DNA of 64,000 nucleotides from Emydura subglobosa. Lineage: Eukaryota > Chordata > Testudines > Chelidae. Both the position numbers and the translations under genes were made by a program. The stretch is taken from NCBI GenBank assembly GCA_007922225.1, contig ML679961.1, forward strand, positions 76,086,652 to 76,150,651. Direction: 5' to 3'. Shown here piece by piece: positions 22,401-37,400 of this stretch (positions are counted from its first letter, which is position 1; every line of letters starts with the position of its first letter). The notes under the pieces were generated by a model, which worked only from the letters and a program-made list of their open reading frames with translations, was not told the origin of the DNA and did not search any database.

Positions 22401-25400
22401 TCATTAACACTAAATTTCTCTCTCGTTTGAAAAATAATAGTTACAATTAAATCTCATCACAAACATGCTAAACCTACACTTACAGTCTCATAAAAATGAA
22501 TTAATGGCTCTAGTCTGTCCAACCTAACTACCAGCTCTTCCTTCTTGAAAGTTCTGGGCTTTCAGTTTCAGTTTCTCTGCAGACTAAAGTCACATGTGCA
22601 AAGAAAGACACAGGTTGGATAGTATTGTTGTTCTGTGCTTATGTGGTGGTGGAGCTGGGCCAAGCAAGGCAGAGGAGTTACCATATTTCCCCATGTATAA
22701 GACGCACCTTTTTTCGAAAAATTTGGGGTCTAAAAACTGGGTGCGTCTTATACAGTGGTTTTAGATTTTTTTACCGTAATACTTTTTTTTTCAAATTTCA
22801 GGCCCCAAAATTAAGGTGCGTCTTATACATGGGAGCACCTTATACATGGGGAAATACAGTAGTTACGACACTGTCTTAAAGACAGAGACACAAAGGATGG
22901 AGACAGAGTAGAAAAGAAGTGGAGTGGACTGGAAAGAAAAAGGGAAGATAGTATCCAGTACACGCACAGATTCCTCTCCCCCCTCCCCCCCCATTTTTGC
23001 CACAGAAAAACTGTCATGGCTTCTGGGCATAAGAGAGACCCTATCTGGGAATATTTTGAAGAAATTCCTTCCCTGGGTAAAAAAAGGAAAATGTGTCAAG
23101 TGTAAGCAATGCAAGAAGGAGATGCAGGGCATAGTTTCAAGAATAAAACACCATAATGAAAACTGCTTATAGGGAGAAAATGATGTGGATGAAGATGTGG
23201 ATAAGTCTGAAGAACAATGTGGATAAACTGGTTAATAACTTAAATAATTCACTTTGCAATGCATCATTCTTCAAAACTCTCTCTATTCCTTTTAGTATAC
23301 GTGTAATTTAACAAGTAAATTCCCAAGCTGTTTGCTATGTTGGATGTTGCTAGGGAAAACAGTTTAGTTTAGCTAATCCTTATGGCTTGTTTAATTAGTT
23401 AACTAGGTTTAGAATCTATCACCCAAGTATACGATACAGAAAGCTGCAGCAAGAGAAATCTAGAATTGCCAGTTGCCACTGGGTGTCATTTTCTTATTTT
23501 ATATTACATAATACATGCCCCTTATGTTGGAACATCATGGCCACAGACCATAATGGTGATGCCAGAAGTCTATTCCCTATTTTACTTCAGCATAACTCAG
23601 ATTTCCCAAGGGAACCCCATCCCATAGCTGTTTTCTCAAAAAACAGAAGTGCCAGTGAGTTCTATGGGGCTTACTCCAAAATTAAGTGCACTCTAAGTGC
23701 AGTCAGTCTTAGCTTTTTTGGTAATTTGGAATCGGATCGCATCCTTGCTGAAAAAAATGTAAATGATTAACTGAATAATAGAGTAAGAAGAACTGAGAAA
23801 ATCATTCAAAATCATTTTTGAATTTTGTTTCAGGATTCCATTCAAGCATAACAGACTTTGACTGCGACTCTCTATCTGCAATAACTTAAGAGTCATCTGT
23901 ACTTTTAGTAGCAGTGCAGCAACTAAATGTATTTCAGGCAACAAAGTATCAGCAAAAGATTTCAATCATCCAATAAAACCACCACCATGGATGGGTTTGT
24001 AGTAAGACCAGCAAATACCAACAAGACACCATAGACGAAAAGATGCTCAGTTCATTTATGCCACAAATTATCCTTTTCGCATTGTTAACAATAAACACTT
24101 CATTGACAGGGTTGAGTCCTTACGACCAGGCTACACTCCACCTGGTAGAGCAGACATTGGTGGAAGGTTGCGAGATACAGCGTATGAGAAGGAACTTGAA
24201 CAGTGTGCAAGAAATACTGAGGGGAAATTTGCCACTTTAAGCCTTGATGGGTGGAACAATGTACACAATGGTCCAGTAATATGTGCCTGTGTGACAACAG
24301 AAGATGGGGTTGCATATCTTTCAGAAACAATAGCTATATCGGGAAATGCCCACACAATAGAATATTTAAAAGAAGTGGCAGTGAAAGCTGTAATAAACTG
24401 TGAACAAAAATTCAACTGTCACATGCACTGTTTTGTCACACACAATGCTGCAAACATGGCAAAGATAAGAAGATACTTAAAAGAAGAAACAGAAGGATGT
24501 TCCTTAATAACATATGGCCCCCTAATCATTTTCGTTGTCCTCCACAACAAAAACAAGTTCTCACCTTGTTAATTCACAAGCTGGTTCAATGCATTTTTAT
24601 TCACTGTTACCTCAGGAAGGCAGATCTGAAAGTTGGCCACCTCTTGGACAGAGCAGTTAAAAAACAACATAAACCCTCAAACACTGACGTGGAGGTGAAT
24701 GGGTGAATTTAAAGCTTTATATTGCTACCCTTGCTTCTTTATTAGCTGGTGATGTGATGTGAGTTCCATATGACACCCAAGAAAACATTCTATTTTAACG
24801 ATTACTATATTTTTAGAGGGGATCTTGACAACACTTATCAAAATGAACATTCTGAAGTCCACTGCATGTCCATTTTGTGAGATGATACTATTTAAAGAGT
24901 ATGCACTATGAAGTACTAGTTCTTACTTTTTCCAGTGCCATTATGCAGAAAAAAATTCCATGCAATTACAATGAAGCTATCGCAGTTCTTGTAGCTCAAA
25001 CAGGATGAACTTTTACATATGTGAAGACAGATTCACTCCTGCATGTGGGCAGTTTTACAAACCCGTAACTGCTTACCTGCTCGGGGCAGATTTGTCTTGT
25101 CTAGGGCTACTAAGGTACCACCCCTTCTCTGCAGCAAGTGAGACAAAAAGGGATTGACTGGGGCATCCCTGTACCCAAGCAATTCCTGGCTACCACAACA
25201 GCCCCCTGGCATCAGTCACTGGAAAGCAGAATAGCTTTAAGCCAGCTGTAGATTAGGAAATGCAGCTCTAGGATCTAGGAAGCAGAAAGCGAACTCAAAG
25301 CCACCTTTGAGGCACATTTCATTCGTGACTTGTGTTGAATGCTCAAATGGTCACAGCCACAAAAAAGGGATATAATGTTTACAACAAAACAAACAACCCC

Positions 25401-28400
25401 CATCTAGCTCCTGGAAAAATACTGCAAATACTAAAGAATCTGAAATGTTTGTTGTTGTTTTTTAATGTATCACTGTGATTGGGATTTCACTGCAGAATTT
25501 GATGGCTAAGTTATCTTCGCATTTAAAAATGTATGCTAATAAAATGAATGGCAGGGACTTGCTATATTAATAATAATTTTAAAATCCCAACACCGCAAAA
25601 GCAGCTTTAAGATCATTCTGAAACTGCTTTTAAAATCATCATTCATGTTCGTCTGGATCATGCCATACTCTTGGCTGCAATAAGCTAAACAGCCATGATA
25701 TTCCTAAGCCTACTGTACATCTGAGACCTACCTTTGCAGAGGCAGCAATTTCCTGTACTCCCTTGGTAGCAGCATCTTTTATGATTGGTGTAATGAGACC
25801 TCGGTCTGTTGCCACAGCAATAGAGATGTCAATGGATTGCAGATGCCTGGGGCCCTCTCCATCCCAGGTCACGTTCACATCTGGCATTTGCTAGAAAAGA
25901 GAAACACAAAGAGAGACAGCTGTTAAAGGAATTATTAAAAAGAAACCTCTTTAAAATGCACGGTGATATACAGGCTTTCACCAAAGTAATTAATGCAGCA
26001 CAGAATGCTGTTTGAGACTGAAGGCAAGAGAACAGGTCACATCCGTCATCAGCACTGCCACGAGCAAGACAGGGATAACAAAAGACTTGCCATGTAGCTC
26101 TAAGAATAGACTTATTTTATTAGCTAGCATCCATTTAAATCTACACTGTCAGCAAGTGTGAATGTATGCTGCAGAGATGAAAATTGTGCAGCAGGGAGGC
26201 AACAAGAAATATTTATGAACACGCAGAGTCACTGGGAAACTAATGATATGTTAACAGCAGCCTCCAAATTCCTTAGGTCTTCACAAGTATCACAGTTTGG
26301 ATGCTTACGATGCAAGAGGTACAAAGCAGAGTGGTTTTTGCCGACCATAAAGTAGTGTGATCTGGTGTGAAGCAGACTGTATCACCTACTCACCCTGGAC
26401 AATTTCAGTTCAATGGCACTGTATGCATACACATGGCGTGGAAAGTGTTTTGGGATCTTTAAAGATGAAAGGCCTCAAGAAATGTAAAATAATATCCAGC
26501 AGCTGATTTTCTTTTCTCTTACCCATTTCCTCAAGGCAATTTACCTCAAGAGATTCCTAAGTTTCTTGTGCTCTATTTTATTAATTTGTTTTCACACTTG
26601 AGTTTGCATGGCAGCCCTAAAATTGAGCACCAAAAGAATATTGCAGAAGCAAATTAAATTGGGGCGGGGGGGGAGGAGGAGGAGGAGATACAGGAAGTCA
26701 ATGAATTAACAATACTGGAAATATTTTTATAGGAACTTCAAGCTTAGGCTTTTAAAGATTCCAGTTTTGCTCTCGATATTAGAGCTTGGCATATGGACAC
26801 AGGTCCTCTGGTTATACAGCTTTTCACATGAGGCTCAAGGAGACAATAACCTTCAGTTTTCATAAACATTTAGATGGAGCCAGTGAGTTGAACGAAATGT
26901 TAAGTGAACTGGAAACCCCTAGAATGTATATTATAGAAATTAAAACATAAGTTTAGGAATACATTATTTCCTCTCAGGTGAAATACTCTTATCAATAGGA
27001 AGGCAGTATACTTTGGAACAGATTCACTCTTAATATGTGCAACAAGACATTACACTGAACCGGCTCTGGTTTCCCAAGAGATAAATGAATGAAACAAATG
27101 TTAAAATCATCTTTCTATCATCAATTAATATATATACTCTTGTACTTTAAGGATAAATGAGTTGACTGATATATCCAGACATTTCAATAAATGTAACTGT
27201 TTCATAATAGCAAGGCAATTTTCTCTACAGGGATAAAACATTCTATAAATTCACTGGTTAGACTGAATATGTTCAGTCGGAATGATATCTAGGTTAAGGA
27301 AGTATTTCAGGTCTAATTTAAGTTTTTGCACAGTTCATGTTGCACTGTTTTCTGTTGTAGTCAATATTACAAGGGATACAAGTTTTGTTCAATAAACTGT
27401 TTGAACTACATGATGTTCAATAAAAGGTGATTTTTGATAAATATTCAATAAAAGTCTCATAAAATATTACAAATGCCTCTTCCAAAACTCATACCACAAA
27501 AGCATTTTAAAAGCAAAATAAATTTGTCCACGAGTTATCAGGATTTGTTGAAATTTAAAGTTAAAGGTTTTCATACCCCATATACAAAGAAAAAAGGAAA
27601 TACGAAGAGTAATGAAGGAAAGTCAAATAGTTATAGTGACCAACTGTCCCTCCATAGCTAAGGATGTATATGAATATATCTGTCCGAAGATATTGTATAC
27701 TAAAGGGTTCTCATCTAGCAGACAAAGATATATATAACAAGATTCAGTTGTTGAAGCTGAAGGCAGAGAAGTTCAACCTGGAAATAAGCAAGTTTTTAAC
27801 AATGAGAGTAAGTCAACCATTGAAACAGATTATGCAGGAGGTCAGATAAGATAATCATAATAGTCTCTTCTGGCCTTAAAAAAAAAAGAATCTATAAATT
27901 TATAAATAAATTGCCTTTAGCATGTGCCTGGGTAATGCAGATGTTTTCCAGCAGTAGATTTTTAGTAATGAATGTACTGCTTATATACAGGCAGAAATTT
28001 TTTTACCCTGAATTTCAGCCCTAACTCCCAATTATTTTGCATTATTGAATTTGTCTGAGCTACACTTACATGTAAAGTTTGCCTGTAAAAACAAATTGCA
28101 TGGTTAAAAGGAAAATGAATGATGAAAAGATGTTTATTTGAAATTTTACCACTGAAAAGAAAGCAACAGAGTGTCCATAATATTATGATAGCAAAAATAA
28201 TATAAATCAAAGGAGTTAAAATGACAGCTCTACAGTGTTTGTTATATGCAACCAATTTAGAAACTAATACCCTAATGCCGTTTTCCTGATCCTCCCCCTT
28301 TCCTCTCAGTGACTAGATTTACCCAATGTCATCAAGTATTAATATTTAATATAATACAACAATAATAATCCTTGATATATGATCTCATTATTTCTGTTGA

Positions 28401-31400
28401 CTTTTCAGCATTGATTAAAGGTTCTTATCTCTGCCTGATATCTGTTCTATTGTTGTGCCTGTGCATTTCCAGACTACAATATTACAGAGACATCAGGATC
28501 TAAACAGTGCAGATCGAAGAACATGATTAGGACATAAGAGCTAAACAACAACAAAAAGTTGAAAAGGTCATTCTAAATGAATTGTAACCCCTTTTCTATT
28601 CAAAATCTACTACTAGCATTAACAGGATTCACTTGGATTCCATATTAAGTCAAAAATAAATTACTTTTAAATTTGAATATAAAAGAAGAATTGTAAGTAA
28701 GTATAATAAATAATAGGGTTCCACTTGGAAATACAATTGAGTTTAGGGAATTACCAGACAAGTTCTGTTCTATCTTAAAACTGCACTCAGTTCAACTGAC
28801 TTGCATGGGATGCGCGTCAGTGCAGGTTTTGGCATCATGGTCTCTCATCAGTTGCACATTTCTAGTCCGTTCTATAGTACCATAGCCCTTCACAGAGAAA
28901 TAAAGGATGATTGGGTCCATGCCCCAAAAAGCTTTCACAGTCTAAGCTGTACAATGTACAAAGTGCAGGGGAGGAATATAATGGCAATAAAACAAGGTGA
29001 TTAGATTAGGTATTGTGGAGATTGGGCAATGGCACACATCTTGTTGTGCTAGGATGATGAACATGGTTTTTGTGTCACCATGACCTCAGTTCGGGGGTAT
29101 GCAAAAAGAATGGCATGGCATAAGAGAAGCAATCTCTCAGATATGTAGATCATAGGCCATTTAGGGCTTTATTAAGCAAATACCAACACCTTAAATTCCA
29201 TGTAAAAAACCAATACACAGTGCAAATCATGGAGCACTAGTAATATGCTCAGAATACTTTAATCTAAAAAGAGGTAATGCAGAGAAATATACCTGTATTG
29301 TAGCACTATACAAGCTCTGTCAATACTTCTCGTCCCCCTCAAAAAAAGTTTATGCTACAACTATATTAATGAAGGTCAATTATTTACTTACTTTGAGGGT
29401 AACTGCTGTTGCCTTGATAATAAAATCATTTACGGACACTTTAATGTCATCTGCAAAAGGAAAAATAAATACACATATTATGAGTAATGGTTACCAGTGT
29501 AGCTCCAGAAATTACAAATCAGACAGTTTCATGACTGAACGTTCTACTGTTTCAGTCAATCAGTCTTTACGGAACAGCAACAGGACTCTTAGAAAGTCAT
29601 ATTGTCACAAAATATTAAATAACTAAGAGTTTTTCCTAATCACAGTATGTAAGTTCTATATACAATTCATAAACTCTAGACACAAACCATAAGGCTTCTG
29701 TTACCACAAGGAAAGAGCAGTTCAGTAATAGTGTGCTATTGGTTCCACAATAGACAAAGGAGAAAAACTTGTAGCCTTGTCTAGAAGACACTCCAGTTTA
29801 TTTGTTTCTATACTGAAATGTCAGACAATGAGGGAATGGACAAAGCAATGCCTAATACACCACTGGGAATATTCTCATATAAGCAAAGAAAAAGGAAAGA
29901 GCAGTCCAGAAATTACAGATAACCCCACCCCCGACTCCCCCAAAAACAAAAAACCTAATGACTGAATGCTCCACTAGTATTTGAAGCGCAAAGCATAAAA
30001 TAAACCAGCAGACATGGATGGAAAGGCAAGCAATAGGGAGAACTGCCATTTATGAACTTTAGAACAATTAGTTTTCATTATTTTAGTTGTATTAGTCAAC
30101 AAGAAATATGATTCTTGGAACTACTTAACTCTTCTCTGGAATTCTCTTACTTGATAGGGAAAATATCACACCACAGAAATATCTTGTTTCCAAAAGCAAA
30201 GGCAAACCTTATTTTCAAAAAAATGACCTGGATAATATTTTAGGGAAAAAAGTGTGTTCTGTTTTTAACAACTTGCTGATTAGCAGTCTAGATACAGATG
30301 CAACTGGAAGGTTGCTTAGCTAACACATTTTTTTTTTTGGCATGTTAATGATTGATCTAGTGCCTTTGCAAAACTGCTGGACTAAGAAGTAGAGAAACCA
30401 AAAGCCTCTGCTTCTCCACATAACAAGAACAGCCTGAGAAGCAAGAGACCTTCCCTCCCCCCAGTGCACTCACCTGTATGTCTCAAGGGGAACCTGGTGT
30501 TAACAACTGCTAGAGCCAAAAGGGAATTCATTCAATCTCCTCACAAACCTTGGCTTCCAGACTAGGACTACCAACAAGATTAGCATAAACTCTGGTGATT
30601 GTATTTGTCTTTTTGCACATCAGTCCCCTATGAATTAGACTGAAACCTCCAACGCATATCACAGCAATTACCTGTGTTTAGTCCTGACATGGACAAGATT
30701 AATCATCACATAAGCAATCATTTGGTGTCAGATGAACATAGTAGAGGCTGTTTTGTTTAAAGTGCTTAGGTATGACATGAATAAGAAGTATATATTAATT
30801 AAGAACCCAAGCACTATTAGTTAACAAATGAGCTCATCTTTTAATTAGTTCATTAAATACTGATGTTCCAATGCAAACCTTAGCAACTGCCTGTATTTTT
30901 TCATGCTATTTCTAATTTTTACAAAACCCTTTCATGGAAAGAACAAAATTTCACATGTGGTTGAAAAAACCCCCACACACAATCAGGACCCAATCCCATA
31001 ACCATTTATGTGCATAAATTTACTCATTTGAGTAGTTCCATTGATTTTAAAACAAGCCTAGTCATACAATTGAAGTTACCCATATGAGTTAGCGCTTGCT
31101 GAATCAGGTCCTGCATTTTACAAATACACAGTTGGCCAGAGGGATAGGCGTGTACGTTAAAGTTCCAAGCTGGCATTTACATCCATTTACCTTACACAAT
31201 CCTGGGAATTATGCATGCATCTGAGTGAGCAATTCTGTGAAAATCCTGAGAAATGGATTCTCTTTTGAAATAGGATCTAATTAGGGGTTCTTGTTTTGAC
31301 CCAAGAGTTTTGAACTGGTGCCCACCACTGAAGGGACTTCTGATTCAACAACCCAGATCCAATTCTGCTCCTACTATTTGATTCCATGTCCGTTCCAACA

Positions 31401-34400
31401 CGGGATGGAGCCAGTGTTCTGTTTCCAGTCAGTGTGCTGCCAAAATATCATGAAAACAACCATTCTTGCAAGATTTTGACCCAAGATGGCAGAAATCTTG
31501 TGGGAGCAAATGATACCGTTGGCTGGGGTTTTCCAAGTAATTTAAGGGATTCGGAAAGTCAGTGGGATTTAGGTCCCTTTGACTCCCAGCTGTAGACTCT
31601 AAACCCAAGCACTAGCTTTGATTTGACCTTAACTACAAATTAATCCAACCCTGAGAACTGTCTTCACAGCACATATCGTAATGACTTGCTATCAAGCTAG
31701 ACTGTCCCATCTAGATTGTCCAGAAGTTATTGCAATTGGACATTAAAGCAAGGAAACAATGGCAAGGTACGGTATGTGGGGCTTGGAAACTACAGTAAAG
31801 AAGTACATCAAATAATAAGGAAATTGTGATTTTGATGAGTTAACAAAATCCTTCCAAAACACTCATTACTATGTGCTGTTTATCCATTCTTTCTTTAGAT
31901 GTTTCCTGGCTGTGAAGAAATGAAATTATTGCAGAATGTGAAAATATTTTTATTTCCCTCAAGTACACATACCGTATGTAGGAGGTGTGCTACTACTATG
32001 TGCTACTCTCAGATGGAAACTGGAACTAGAAAAAAAAAAATCACTGAATCAAGAGAACTTTATCATACAATCCTATCCTTCCAGCTAACACCATGAGCAA
32101 AACTTAAGTCATTGCCTTTGACATCATACAGCAGACTACATCTTCACTTGATCCATTATAATGGGATGATGATTTACTTCATAACACTGCATGCAGGATA
32201 AATACACAGAAACACAGTGCTAAGTTTAAATGGGGAAAGAATGCCAATCACTTAGAACTGCAAACTTTAGGCAATGTTGATATGTCAAAATGTCAAGATA
32301 ATTTATGGAGATCATGTTAAAAATAAACATTTTTATTACAATAGTTTGGAAGTCTTTAGGACTGAAATAGGAAGACATTTTCTTTTGCTAGAATGCCTTA
32401 CAATGAACTAAATATTAAAAAATCTGTAGTTTGATATATTTAATGTAATATTTAGCTTACATTTATTCATCCTTTTTTCCAGAAAGATACTAAGGTGCTT
32501 TGCAAACAACAGTATTTATTATACACACAGGAATCACTCCATCTCCTACCGAAATATAGCCACCTCTGGCTGACAGCAACCTAGCTGCTGTCTAACAAGG
32601 TGTACCAGAGCAACACTTAACAGTTTATGACAAGAATAAAAGGTATTCAGGTATCCAACTAAACATGTAGGAAGAATTAGTAAGCAGACTATGTCAAGAT
32701 TCAGGAAGAGGTTTTCAAAGGTACATATGGTAGTAACGTACTTCATTTCCATTGATAGTCATTGTGAGTTAGGTGCCTAACTGCACGTGTTCCTTTGAAA
32801 TCTCCTCTTTAGACTCGTTCTAAATGTCAGCAGTTTTGGTACAGTTAGCAAATTAATTTTAGTTCAGTGTTAATTACAATATTAAAATAAAACTTTGGGG
32901 GAGCAACTCTGTAGATGGAATAGAATACAGTAATATAAATGAGTTATTGATAGAGTTTACAAAGAGTAACACATACATGTATACATATGGATGACCGATG
33001 TATTTTGTGTATTATACACTGGTTTATGTCTCACGTAGAAATCTACTGTTTGTTTAAAAATAAAGAACAAACAATCCTGTATATTCAAATTTCATTGTTC
33101 ATTTTAATATTCTGTGATGATAAACTAAAAGAATCACAAAGGATTATCTTGTATTCAACAGTGAACCAGAACCACACCATTCTACACTGACCCTTGGGGC
33201 CTTTTACTGCAAGGATTGACAAGGTGAAGGCATCTGCAAATCCTGAAATTCAGTTAGCAACAATAGCAAAGCAGGTAGCAGTTCTTGATGCATGGGTCAG
33301 CAGTCTATAGAGTTTAAAAACCAAACCAAACCCCAATATTATTGATTTAGCCTGAAGGCAAAAAGTGAACTTGAGAGGAGTGGATTTGTCCAGTGTGAAC
33401 ATATGGAATGGTGTATATTGCTTAGACAATAGGATTGTTTCCCTTCCCCCTACTCCAGATAAGAAGTGAAAAAAGTCAATGGCTCTATCTGCCCTATGTT
33501 ACTTTGCAGAGTGTTTAGGAGGAGGCTGTGATAACCAGACACAATCAGTACTGTGTGGCAGGAGAGGTAGTGCAACTGCACGACAACTATGGCATCATCC
33601 TGAAGGCATGTCTGAGATTTTTTAGGATATTAAATTAATTCATTTATCAAAAGAGATATAGCCTGACGGACTAGTCTACTGTCATGGTAACTGCTGGCTC
33701 CTGAAATAGCCAAGGCAGCATTAATGCTTCAATTGTGAGGTTTAGGTTTCCAGCACCTGAAACGTGTTTGAAAACATTTCTCAAACACAGGAAGTTAAGC
33801 TACATCTCCATAATTAAGAGATATCTGCTTAACTATAACTAAAATTTGGGGGTCACATCCTTGTCTTCTTTTGTCCACATAACTAATCTACAGTATTATC
33901 ATGACGGGTAGTGTCTGCCCATAAGAGAGCCAGGATAGTATAAACGCAGGGATGCTGCAAATGAATACTGAGCTGCATTGGTAGAGTTGTGTATGAGAAA
34001 CAATTCTGTATAGTAGATGGTCCATACTATTCCTCGCCCTAGCCAGAACTGTTAGGGTCTGTTTCTCTTCAGGCAGCGTTCCCAAACTCTGCCACATTGT
34101 GCACCACCAACATAAAATGCCACCTGTCATCTTAAAACCCAAGTGTTGTTAAGACACATTGTATCAATAGCATAGCTATGTATATAAAAAGCTGTTGTCT
34201 TGCAAAATATTAATAAATGCATTATAAACTTATCCCATCTGAGATTTCCGATATGCCTTTAATGAGAAGGATGTGCTTGCTTGACAGAGCAAAGTTGGTG
34301 TATAAACTTGGTTGGTGAATATCTGGTGAAATCTTGGGAGGTGGGGGCGGCCGCTGCGCTGCTTGGGCCAGGAGTGGCTCCTAGCCAGGGTCCTGGGCCC

Positions 34401-37400
34401 ACATAGGAGAGAGGGGAGGCTGGGAGTGGGGAGCAGCCAGTGCTGAAGCAGCTCCTGGCTGGCTGCTGTGAGTGTGTGCAGAGAGGGAGGGAGGCAGAAC
34501 AGCCAGGCCGCCCTGGACACTGCGGGTCGCTGCGCTCAGCCCCTGCATGGCCGAGCGCCACTGGAGGCTCCGCAGCCGGCCCCCCAGCAGCACAGAGATA
34601 CTGGTGGAGCCAGGCCCACGTTCTGCAGTCTTAATTAGTCGGTGGATACATACCATGGGGGGTTGGCCTGTGTACCACTGGTGGTACGTTTACCACAGTT
34701 TGGGAACCGCTGCCTTAGGTCAAATGTATAGTGAAAATGTACGTCAGGTGACCCTATAGTTACTCCTACCATCTTTTACAACGGACCACCTTACTTGTGT
34801 CTATTTATAACAAATCAGAAGACTGAAAACTCTCAGTCTAGGGGATGCTGGATTCTCTTGCCTATTTGTCAGAAGCCACCATCCTACCAACCTAAAATCA
34901 AATTAAAAAGGGATCATCCTTTCAGAACACAAACCAATTTTAATCTAAGGACATTTTGGCTCTTTCCCTTCCCTCTCCCCCTGGCTCACTACCACTTCAC
35001 GCAATACTCAGGAATCCACACCAGGGATACACAATTGAATTTTTAGAGGCACCCACACCAAATGCAAGTGAATCATTTTATGAAGACAAGAGAATTTTGT
35101 GAGTAGAACCCATTCTGTTTCTTCCTATGAACTTTAGTGGTTTGAAATCTATTCAAATTACCTTTGATGCTAGCCTGTGAGTAAGATTTCATCTGAGGAA
35201 AAAACAAAGGAAAATACTCTAGGTACGCCAGCAGCTAAAAAGTAGTCAGTCAGTAACAGCAGGATCAAACCGTATGCCATCAGAATCTGCTAACAGTTAG
35301 ATTTCCCCTGGGACTTTACTAAAGAGGAAAGGTAGTGTGCTCTAGTTTCTAGGGCACAGGACTAGGAGTCCATAATTCTTGAGTTTAGTCCCAGCTCTGT
35401 GATTTTGTCACCTCTGTGCCTCAATTTTCCAATCTGTAAAATGGAAGAAAAACTCACTCACAGGTCAGAGTGTGAGGAATAGCAAATGTTTATGCAAAGC
35501 TTTAAAAAATGTAATCCCCTCTATGAGTTTTAGAGTATATCACACCAAGAGGTCTATGCACACACCCTCAAACTGGGAAAGGTTTAAAAAAAAAATCCAT
35601 CTTAAGTTGCTGAAGTTTATATTAAATGATTTTTAGACTTACATTGTTTTTTTTTAAACTAAATGAGAAGAAAGGGGAAGCTGTGTGTACATGCAAGGTA
35701 AAATACAGAGCAAAACAAGATGGTGGGATCACCTCCTTCAGGAGAAGAACAAAAGAACAAGATAGCTTCCAAACCCAGGCACAGGTTAGAATTCAGACAT
35801 GGTCAGGAATTGATGTAGTGATCGGTCCTTCTCCTAAAGGAGGTGACCCCGTCTTTTTGTTTTCCTCAATATTTATATAAAGGTAACTTTGGAAAATCCA
35901 AAGGCATCCACGTGACAACCCACTCACAAAGGAGTTTAACCTAGACCTTTATGATGCTCTTTGCGATTGCAGTGTGACAATATCAAAGGCTGCTTAGCTC
36001 TGCAGTAAAGGTCAAGCTTTCAGTAAATCAAAATCCTTTTATTATCATGCACTGGCATTCGGATGACCCTGTTGGTGTGAAACATTTTTAGCAGAGAACT
36101 ATATTAAGCTTTGAATTGGAATAGATGCCACACATTCTGAAAGTATGTTTTTCATTTTAGACAAAAATCTCTACCCAGTTGCACCTCGATTACTGTGCAC
36201 GCAGACTGGATTGCTTTCCCCAAAGACAAGAAAATGCTTATTCATTTTGGTTTTGGCATTGTTGTACAGAACACTTACATATGGGAACATGAAAGCTACT
36301 GACAACCTGGGTATTACACCTAGAACAACTGTAATTCTTTCTTTACAAAAAAAATGGTTAGAAATATTCAGGATGATAAAAGCAAAACAATAAAGGGAGG
36401 CCTACTGCAACATAGATAAATGGTAGAACTAGTCAAGTCATAAGGTAATTTAGTGATGAATAATTTATTTTTTGAACAGCCAATTGTTGAATATTATTCC
36501 ACCAGTTCTGTTTGGTGGATAATTTTCCTGTGAATATAGTAATCTCAATTATTTAAAAGACCAATATTCATTAAACTATCTGCAATAATAATTTGACATT
36601 TGGTAAAATTTTCAAAAGTTCCTAAGTCCCATTAAAAAAAAAAAAGTGTCTTGAGCTCTTAGAAGTTAAACTCTCATTGAAAGTCAATGGGAGCTAGGCT
36701 CTTAAATCACTTAGGTACCTCTGAAATTTTTACTCCAGACCTAACACACTTATTTTAAAAGCTAGCAGGTTCTAACTGAGGTTTTGATGCTCAAACGCTA
36801 CGAATGGTATCATATTATTCCACAGTCGAGTACTGCATACCTGTCTGGGGAAGAAGCTCACTTATGCACCTTGTCAATATCCAGCTAAATGCAGTTAGGA
36901 GACTTGTAACTGGCATCCTGAAATCCACTCCACTGCCTTGACTTCCAGCCCTCACACATATCTTTCCTCAAGTTATCCAGTGAGAGATGGCTACATTGCC
37001 TGAGCATGGGAAAGTGCTCACCAGCCAAAAGCTCTCACTCTGTGACAAACTTTTTCACCTGCCTTAAATTCCACCAACTCACCTTAAGTCCTGCCAACCT
37101 ATTCTGGGTGGCTGGAGAAACTCTATCATCTAACTTCAACCCAGAAGATGCAAAAGGGCAGTGTCTGACATAAAAACAACAAACACCTCATAGATGATCC
37201 CACCGTCAAACTGCAGAACTGGATTTGATCCCTAACTCTGCCACAGAGTACCTGTATGATGCAAGCGCGCACGCACACACACACGCGCTTAGACTTTATT
37301 TAAGGTTCACAACATCTCTGTGAGATTAATAGCCCAAGTCTGTCAGATGCCAAGCACCCTTCGCTTCCATAGACTTTAACAGGAGTCACCCAACAATGTT

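Larger units (their letters stand above)
22320..24706 (+). mobile_element. hAT DNA transposon remnant
   Basis: The AT-rich left part ('ccagattttttttatttaaa', 'tcagatttcc') matches a hAT end type rich in 'atttaaatc'. A BED-finger piece (23016-23171) and a transposase piece (23984-24570) follow in the order expected for an Ac-type hAT transposase. The C-terminal half, with the dimerisation region, is missing after about 24706. The right terminus is not found. A 180-bp MITE sits inside at 22681-22860. Confidence 0.7.
17230..25731 (-). other. PDHX intron 9
   Basis: 8502 bp, the most repeat-rich intron with clear internal structure: a purine/pyrimidine-asymmetric tract (17440-17865), a split MIR-like SINE (18480-18870), an L1 remnant (19555-19880), an inverted repeat pair (21474-21730) and a hAT transposase remnant interrupted by a MITE (22320-24706). 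A 139-codon frame at 20671-21090 resembles no family I know. Confidence 0.75.
25891..29391 (-). other. PDHX intron 8
   Basis: 3501 bp. It contains a CR1 3' end at 27745-27895, a possible old interspersed repeat at 29100-29260, and a short G-run at 26660-26690. No other feature is seen. Confidence 0.7.

Noticed and set aside
22625..22879. 84-codon frame over the gtataagacgcacc MITE
   Set aside because: It is produced by the MITE repeats and crosses both element ends.
34259..34759. Overlapping frames of 64-100 codons on both strands
   Set aside because: They lie in the GC-rich core of a hAT-like MITE. Composition alone explains them.
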